From assembly GCA_020310875.1 (NCBI GenBank), contig CM035406.1, forward strand, positions 227,651,942 to 227,715,941: DNA of 64,000 bases. The letters are read 5' to 3'. Origin of the DNA: Ceratopteris richardii. Lineage: Eukaryota > Streptophyta > Polypodiopsida > Polypodiales > Pteridaceae. The notes under the pieces were generated by a model, which saw only the letters and a list, made by a program, of their open reading frames with translations, was not told the DNA's origin and made no database searches. The position numbers and the translations under genes were made by a program. Positions within the stretch are counted from its first letter, which is position 1, and each line of letters opens with the position of its first letter. Below are positions 59,116 to 64,000 of the stretch, piece after piece.

Positions 59116-60035
59116 GATCGTAGAGAACTGAATAGAATGATAATGGAGCTAGAAGAGTCCAAACACCAACAAATAAGTGTATCAAGGAGTAAATCGACCA
59201 CTATATAGTTGACTAAACCAGAAATCTGGAAAAATTTTGCCAGAGTATCCTCTGCAAAATTAGCATATGACCAATGTCAAAGTATCATAAAACTGCAAGT
59301 ACTGACATGTCTACCTGCATAGTGAATCACTGACTCCACTGTATATAATCAGTTACCCAATAGAAGCCAACTAGGCTTATCGAGCACCTATGAACAACTA
59401 TCATACATCTCCAATGGCGAGGCTGGGTAAGTCTTCCACCTGCATCACCGAAGAGACCCCGACATCTGGGTGTCTCCCAGTTAAGAAAACCTCACCACGA
59501 CCCTCTTTATCAAACGTAAAAGGCTTTATGCAAAGAACGTAACTGCTATATCAATGCCCACATGGACGTACATAAGCGGTATCCACAAAAGCGTACATGG
59601 TGTGTATGTGCTCAATATATGCAGTAAAATGACACTGAAAGGCTGAATACACAGCCCAAAAACTAGCCAATAACACCTGCAAGTGTCTGTCAACTCTGAT
59701 GTGTTAGGCTTTAAAAACCTGCATAAATTTGCAGCGACTGCTCCCACCAAAACTGAAAACCCCTCGAGAAACCTGTAGTTTTACGAGTGTGGCTGAAAAT
59801 ACAGCCCCAAAGGTTGATATTTATTGTCTGAGAAGTACAAGGAACACTCTTCTTGATGTTCTTGGACCTGTGTGAAGAGAACTAAATGCGAAAGTACTCC
59901 GAAATGGCTCCAAAAACACCCCAAAATTGCTTCAGAAATAGGCTTTAAAAGCAAAAATGAAGCTTTGAGGGACCAAAACTTGTTCAAGGTAATGTCAACC
60001 TTAGTCTTTCCCCTTCTTCAAACACCACAAGAGTG
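59116..60035 (-). other. Copia B untranslated leader
   Basis: The 5' leader of the element between gag and the 5S-like segment. It has no ORF of note. It is collinear with the leader of Copia A (about 6863-7783). Confidence 0.6.
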
Positions 60036-60042
60036 TAGCTTA

Positions 60043-60117
60043 GTGGCAAGAGATTGCCACGGTTAAGCGAGCTCTGGGGGGAACAGTACTGGGATGGGTG
60101 ACCTCCCGGGAAGTACC
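60043..60117 (+). ncRNA. 5S rRNA-derived segment in Copia B leader
   Basis: On the plus strand (antisense to the element) this segment aligns with about the last 60-70 bases of plant 5S rRNA. A box A-like block GGTTAAGCGAGCTC (60061-60074) matches AGTTAAGCGTGCTT. The block GTACTGGGATGGGTGACCTC (60086-60105) covers the intermediate element and the start of box C, and CCGGGAAGT (60106-60114) completes it. Against the usual plant box C region I count about two mismatches in 24 bases. Just upstream is a perfect hairpin GTGGCAA-GAGA-TTGCCAC (60043-60060), and a tRNA A-box-like TAGCTTAGTGG lies at 60036-60046. All internal Pol III control elements of a 5S gene are thus present. Transcription is not shown. 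Confidence 0.75.
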
Positions 60118-60288
60118 GGGAACCTCTATATTCCTTGATCGTTGAGGTCCTCCCTCGCGCGCAGCCAACGGCGCCAACGGTGACTTCGGTGACTCGGATG
60201 ACAAGGTATGCCAAGATCTATGCCTTGGTCGCCGCCTTAGTCGAAAGCCTGGGTGGGGGTCGCTTCGCTCGCACAAAAGGAACAAAGC

Positions 60289-60293
60289 TTTTT
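60289..60293 (+). terminator. Candidate Pol III terminator before the PBS
   Basis: A TTTTT run on the plus strand, about 175 bases after the 5S-like box C and 11 bases before the PBS. Copia A keeps TTTT at 8051-8054 in the same place. If the 5S-like promoter works, an RNA of about 250 bases antisense to the leader would end here. This is inference. Confidence 0.3.
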
Positions 60294-60303
60294 GCCTCCA
60301 AAT

Positions 60304-60315
60304 GCTCTGATACCA
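60304..60315 (-). other. Primer binding site of Copia B (tRNA-iMet)
   Basis: On the minus strand it reads TGGTATCAGAGC, the perfect complement of the initiator Met tRNA 3' end. It lies one base inside the 5' LTR. Confidence 0.95.
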
Positions 60316-60316
60316 G

Positions 60317-60614
60317 TGAAGTATTTCGATGGCGATGCACCACACTGCACTCTCCTTCTCGAGAGCTCCACGACGACATGCTCGGAGTAGAAAACCGAGC
60401 TCCTGACGCCACACACAGTACTCCGCACTGAGGTTGTAGAATACGCAGAAAAACACAGTACACAGGGAGCACGAAGATAGACTTCTTAGGTCTTACAAAT
60501 GCGGTCGTACTTACAGTCTGTGACTGACCAGGCCACTATATGTTTTATTAAAGAACATATACAAAGAAATGTTCGGTGGCCATTTGGCCTTTCACATGGA
60601 CACTAACGGTAACA
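60317..60614 (-). repeat. 5' LTR of Copia B
   Basis: 298 bp, followed by the TSD AGGTG (60615-60619). The element transcript would start within it on the minus strand. Confidence 0.96.
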
Positions 60615-60619
60615 AGGTG

Positions 60620-61254
60620 TAGCAGGAGGACACTTTGGACCAGATCGGGTGATCAAGGCAATACTATTTGCGGGCTTCTAGTGGCCGACCCTTCACATGG
60701 ATGCACATACCTATGTGAAACGATGTGATGTCTGTCAGAGAACTCAGTATCCTATACGTAAAGATGAGATGCCACTGAAACCTATGATGGGTGGACGTGC
60801 ATTCTCTAAGTGGGGAATAGACTTTGTAGGTCCTATTAATCCCCCAGCTAAGGGTTCCCATGCAGAATATATCATTGTTGCGACAGACTATCTAACAAAG
60901 TGGGTAGAGGTAAAAGCCACAACGAAGAACGATGCTCAAACAACTGCTAAATTCTTGTTTGAGAATGTATTCACAAGATACGGGTTACCTATAGAGCTAG
61001 TCAGTGATAGAGGCACTCACTTCTTGAATGAAGTTATTGAAAATCTGCTCCAAGAGTTCTTGGTAGTACATAAAAAGTCTGCCCCCTACCACCCTCAAGC
61101 AAATGGCCAGGCTAAAAGCACAAACAAGATTCTGTGCAATGTACTGACGAAATTAGTGAATAATAAATGCTCTGATTGGGACAAACAGCTACACCATGCT
61201 ATTTGGGCATACCGAGTGGTGTTAGCTCCGAAAATGGTTGATTTTATGCACTAA
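60620..61254 (+). pseudogene. pol: Gypsy E integrase, continued after Copia B
   Basis: This resumes the frame broken at 54622: the GGHFG part of the HHCC finger, then an in-frame TAG (60679-60681), then 'CDVCQRTQYP'. The integrase core has WGIDFVGP and VSDRGTHF (two catalytic D residues). In YHPQANGQAKSTN the usual catalytic E after NGQA is K. Similarity ends after HAIWAYR (about 61215); the last residues to the stop at 61252-61254 are unrelated. Inactive through a stop, a lost catalytic residue and truncation. Confidence 0.9.
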
Positions 61255-61484
61255 TGCAGTTCTATTTGGCAGGAAAATATGCTTGATTTCGGGTACTTGA
61301 AGAGTGGATTTGATGATAGGGGAGAAGTATTTGGAGCGCGTAGAGTTCTCCTACGGACATGAGGCCTGGAGCAAATGGAGTTAGAAAAGATTTCTTTGGA
61401 GAATGCAGATTCAAGGGTCACCGCAAAATTGGGAAAAATGGCGGGTTCGCACAATGGTCCAATTCCATTTGTTTGAGCTGAAGC

Positions 61485-62430
61485 ATGGCGAGAGTTTGTA
61501 TGCGGGGGAATCGCATCGGCTTTGGGAGAGAGCTTAATGCATCCTTGGGGAAATTTCAAAAAGTTTCAGGTACAGTACAGGTTAATGGAAGCATGGCCTA
61601 TGTTGCACAAATTGCATGGATTCAAAGCGGGAAGGTTCAAGATAACATCTTATTTGGAAAGCCAATGGATAGGCAAAGTTGATGCACATACAGGATCTCA
61701 CCTTTTTCAGAGGTGTGTTTTGGAGCTGTTAAAGCAGAAAACTGTTTTATATGTCACACATCAGTTGGAGTTCTTGCCAGCAGCCGACAACATACTGGTT
61801 CTGGAGAATGGGGCCATTGTTCAAGCTGGCAGATATGAAGACCTCGTCATGTCTGGTGCAAACTTTTCGAAATTGATTGGAGCTCACTTCAATGCACTCA
61901 AAAATGTGGAGTACGCCAATCAAGTAGAGACAATGGAGAAAGATTTTATGGAATCTGACAGTGAATTGCAGGAAGAAAAGGGAGAGGTTCAAGATCATTT
62001 ATTACAGTTAGTACATTCTAATGTTCAAAGAGGTTCGAAGGATTATAAACAACTTGTCCAGAAGGAGGAACGGGAGACTGGTAAAGTTGATTCAGAGGTT
62101 TACTGGTCTTTAGCAACAGCTGTTTATGGAGGATCTCTTGTACCATTGTTGCTTTTGGCACAAATTTTGTTTCAGGCTCTGCAAATTCTTAGTAATTATT
62201 GGATGGCATAGGCCGTTCCAGTGAACTCAGATGAACGCCTAAAAGTTTCCAACAAAATTCTTCTGGGTGTGTATTTAGGCCTGGCAGCTGCAAGTGCACT
62301 ATGCATCTTCTCAAGATCATTTTTGCTTGCATTTATAGCACTAAAGACGGCAGAAAAGTTCTTTGTGAACATGTTACAATCTGTGTTCCATGCGCCAATG
62401 TCCTTTTTCGATGCAACACCAGCAGGCCGT
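61485..62430 (+). pseudogene. ABCC-type (MRP) transporter fragment
   Basis: Part of a plant ABCC full-size vacuolar-type transporter, broken several times. Order: a degenerate Walker A area (about 61495-61530, with VCGG but without the GKS lysine); [15 protein letters not shown] and [18 protein letters not shown] (to about 61672); then a direct jump to [11 protein letters not shown] (about 61680). The ABC signature, Walker B and about 70 residues are deleted at that jump. Next come VTHQLEFLPAADNILVL, the linker, and a second membrane domain (YWMA, a TAG at 62209-62211 where W is expected, then LGVYLGLAAASALCIFSRSF). Similarity stops at 'SFFDATPAGR' (about 62430). No intron is visible inside. 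Confidence 0.88.
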
Positions 62431-64000
62431 TTTTTCTCTGACGAAAAAAACCAGAAAGGGGGGGTTGTGGGTTCTCTTGGTCGTCAGAGGTCCGTTTTTC
62501 TGGCAGGTCTGACAAGAAGAAACGGAAAAGGGGGGGTTGGCTGCCGCCATTATCAAGGGGAGGGCTGGCATTTTGTCCCTCTCTCTCTCTCTCTTGTTCT
62601 TTTCGTATAGGCATCGAGGGGAGGGAGTTCTCTATGCCCGTGTGCAGTTAAGGGGAGATTGGCGAAAGAAAACCCCATTCGGAGAAGGGGGGGTGCTGGC
62701 CAAAGCTATCAGACCGTGTTGGCGCATCAGAGAGAAGATAGGCAGTTGCTAGGGAGCTTCTTGCCGTGCAGGTGACAAAGGAAGGGCAGCAGGACTGAAG
62801 GGGGGAGGCAGATCAAAGGAAGGAAAACCATGAGGTAGCAGACTCCACTTCCTCAGTAGGTGCAGCACGGACTGGAGGGAGCTCTGGCCTTCGATCATGA
62901 GGATACGAGGAGGCAGAGGTCATAGAGCCAAGGGAGGTTATGCATTAGATGACCTGGTCCACTCAACACACCTGTCGTGAAAGTGACAAAGACGAAGGGG
63001 GCTTCTCCATTTGAGCTCAACAAGGTCCTAATTCTTCTTCGCACATAATCAGAAGTGTGGAAACAGTGTGTTTCCATTGGTGTACATTGGGATGAGTTTT
63101 GATGGAGAACAGATCCTCAGAATCAAGCAAAGTCGGTCTATTGCACAACTGGCTGAGCAAGGGATTGAGGAATTGGAGTTAATGGATTGAGTTAAGTGGG
63201 CTTCAACATCGGCATAACCACACTCGGGAGTATCAATATTGGCTCGATCAAGTTCAAAGGAATTTTTTTTATGTGCAGCTTGGCGACAATTGGATGAGAA
63301 ACAACAAGAAATAAATATTTGATCAGAGTATCATAAGAACTGTGAGCCGGAGTTGTGGAAATTTACCTTCGAGAAGACATTACAGGTGCCATTCTCTTGT
63401 TGTATGTATATAAGGATTGTGGTTGATGCATATGGACCGTGGTTGTGATTTATGTTTTTTTACATGTGGATGCATACTCTACCAAGCCTCAGTCCTTGAC
63501 CATTCTTGCTTGCGACAGCAAACCTTGTCTGATGCACAAAGATCTTGTTTTTGAATTGGCTTCTCTTATCGCCTTTTTGAGAACCAGATGTCCAAAGTAG
63601 CCAGTGATAGAAAATTGTGTAACTAGCGGTAGAATGTCTTACTTTATTTATACCCACGCTAATCAATGGCACTGGGATGATAGACATTTCGCAATTGTAG
63701 TTAGTGGAGTTGGAAGCGGTAGTTTCTACCTTCTGCATATATTCATGTAGCTATGTGCATATATTCATGTAGCTATGTGCAGATAGCTTTAGATTTCTGG
63801 GTCTTCATATGTTGGTCAATGCTGAACCGCAAGCACACACTGTAATGCTTATTCTCATTTCATCATTGCTTGAACTGTTCACATTCAATCGAAAATTATT
63901 TTTTTGGTCTCACATATTTTAAATAAGGTATTGAAGAGGAAAATGCTGCTGTTTAGAAGCAGACATTGACAATCAAATAGCTACGGTGAGAAAAGTATAA
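62431..64000. other. Unassigned sequence after the ABCC fragment
   Basis: 62431-62900 is GC-rich with three G7-type runs (about 62457, 62530, 62683), a repeated 'AAAGGGGGGGTTG'-like block, and a (CT)n run near 62578-62594. It replaces the expected continuation of the transporter. From 62900 to 64000 there are only short open frames on both strands and no domain I recognise. Confidence 0.4.
63735..63778. repeat. 22-bp tandem duplication
   Basis: Two perfect copies of GCATATATTCATGTAGCTATGT in the unassigned region. Confidence 0.9.

Larger units (their letters stand above)
54623..60614 (-). mobile_element. Copia B, young full-length Ty1/Copia element
   Basis: A 5992-bp minus-strand element with the perfect 5-bp duplication AGGTG (54618-54622, 60615-60619) and two 298-bp LTRs. 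The LTRs differ by eye at 5 positions (1.7%). It has a PPT, a nearly continuous gag-pol frame with two in-frame stops, a 1.2-kb leader with a 5S rRNA-like antisense segment, and a perfect initiator-Met PBS. It interrupts the integrase of Gypsy E, so it is the later insertion. Copia A (2517-8366) is an old relative. Confidence 0.96.
45171..61240 (+). mobile_element. Gypsy E, Ty3/Gypsy element, 3'-truncated
   Basis: Plus-strand element: LTR (45171 to about 45864), Asp-tRNA primer binding site (45873-45890) and a 1.9-kb leader with a CpG-rich satellite. Gag, a separate protease ORF, RT-RNase H and integrase follow in order. Copia B (54623-60614) is inserted in the integrase zinc finger. The element ends inside the integrase near 61215-61250, next to an ABCC gene fragment, so the 3' LTR and PPT are missing. 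No chromodomain is seen. PBS type and ORF layout suggest a non-chromovirus (Athila/Tat side) lineage, which is inference. Confidence 0.9.

Noticed and set aside
60036..60110. Functional tRNA gene
   Set aside because: Only an A-box-like TAGCTTAGTGG is present; there is no B box, anticodon arm or acceptor pairing.
60043..60117. A genuine 5S rRNA gene
   Set aside because: The 5' half of 5S rRNA is missing and replaced by an unrelated hairpin, and the segment is embedded in a Copia leader in both copies.
54623..60614. Cassandra-type TRIM element
   Set aside because: The 5S-like sequence is in the internal leader, not in the LTRs, and the element has gag-pol; Cassandra is non-coding.
61522..62610. 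Functional ABC transporter gene
   Set aside because: The Walker A lysine is lost, the signature and Walker B are deleted, there are frameshifts and a stop, and the frame ends abruptly.

Overview
This is a plant nuclear window made almost entirely of nested and decayed LTR retrotransposons. The evidence is Ty1/Copia and Ty3/Gypsy polyproteins, plant-type primer binding sites (initiator Met tRNA and Asp tRNA), TG...CA LTRs with 5-bp target-site duplications, and one broken ABCC-type transporter gene. The retroelement density and old decayed copies suggest a large-genome land plant, perhaps a gymnosperm. That is inference; nothing here fixes the species. No intact host gene was found.

Layout. 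1-2511: Gypsy LTR piece and a decayed Gypsy RT/RNase H. 2517-8366: Copia A, an old complete element on the minus strand (LTRs about 11% apart, TSD CAATA). 8380-8832: minisatellite. 9060-11271: decayed Gypsy gag and an inverted Gypsy LTR. 11272-22430: mostly unrecognisable old sequence, with one chromovirus-like integrase tail plus LTR (18360-19429) and minus-strand coding remnants. 22435-30309: two diverged copies of a 2.6-2.9 kb segment on either side of a decayed retroelement and Gypsy LTR. 30310-32860: no gene seen. 32860-33987 and 41547-41976: two parts of an unknown minus-strand coding remnant split by Copia C (33988-41546), whose left LTR carries a 2.1 kb insertion with a 9-bp duplication. 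41977-45170: Copia D, truncated. 45171 to about 61240: Gypsy E, with readable gag, a protease ORF and RT-RNase H. Copia B (54623-60614, LTRs about 1.7% apart, TSD AGGTG) sits inside its integrase region. From about 61485: an ABCC transporter pseudogene, then GC-rich and unassigned sequence.

Order of events. E was inserted next to or into D, B later jumped into E, and E lost its 3' end where it now abuts the ABCC fragment. A and B belong to one Copia family.

Most interesting signal. Both copies of the A/B Copia family carry, in the untranslated leader between primer binding site and gag, a segment on the strand opposite to the coding strand that matches the 3' half of plant 5S rRNA. It includes all three internal Pol III promoter elements (box A, intermediate element, box C). 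A perfect 7-bp hairpin with a GAGA loop lies just before it, and a T-run lies just before the primer binding site. Cassandra elements carry 5S sequence in their LTRs; here it is in the leader of a coding Copia element and in antisense.
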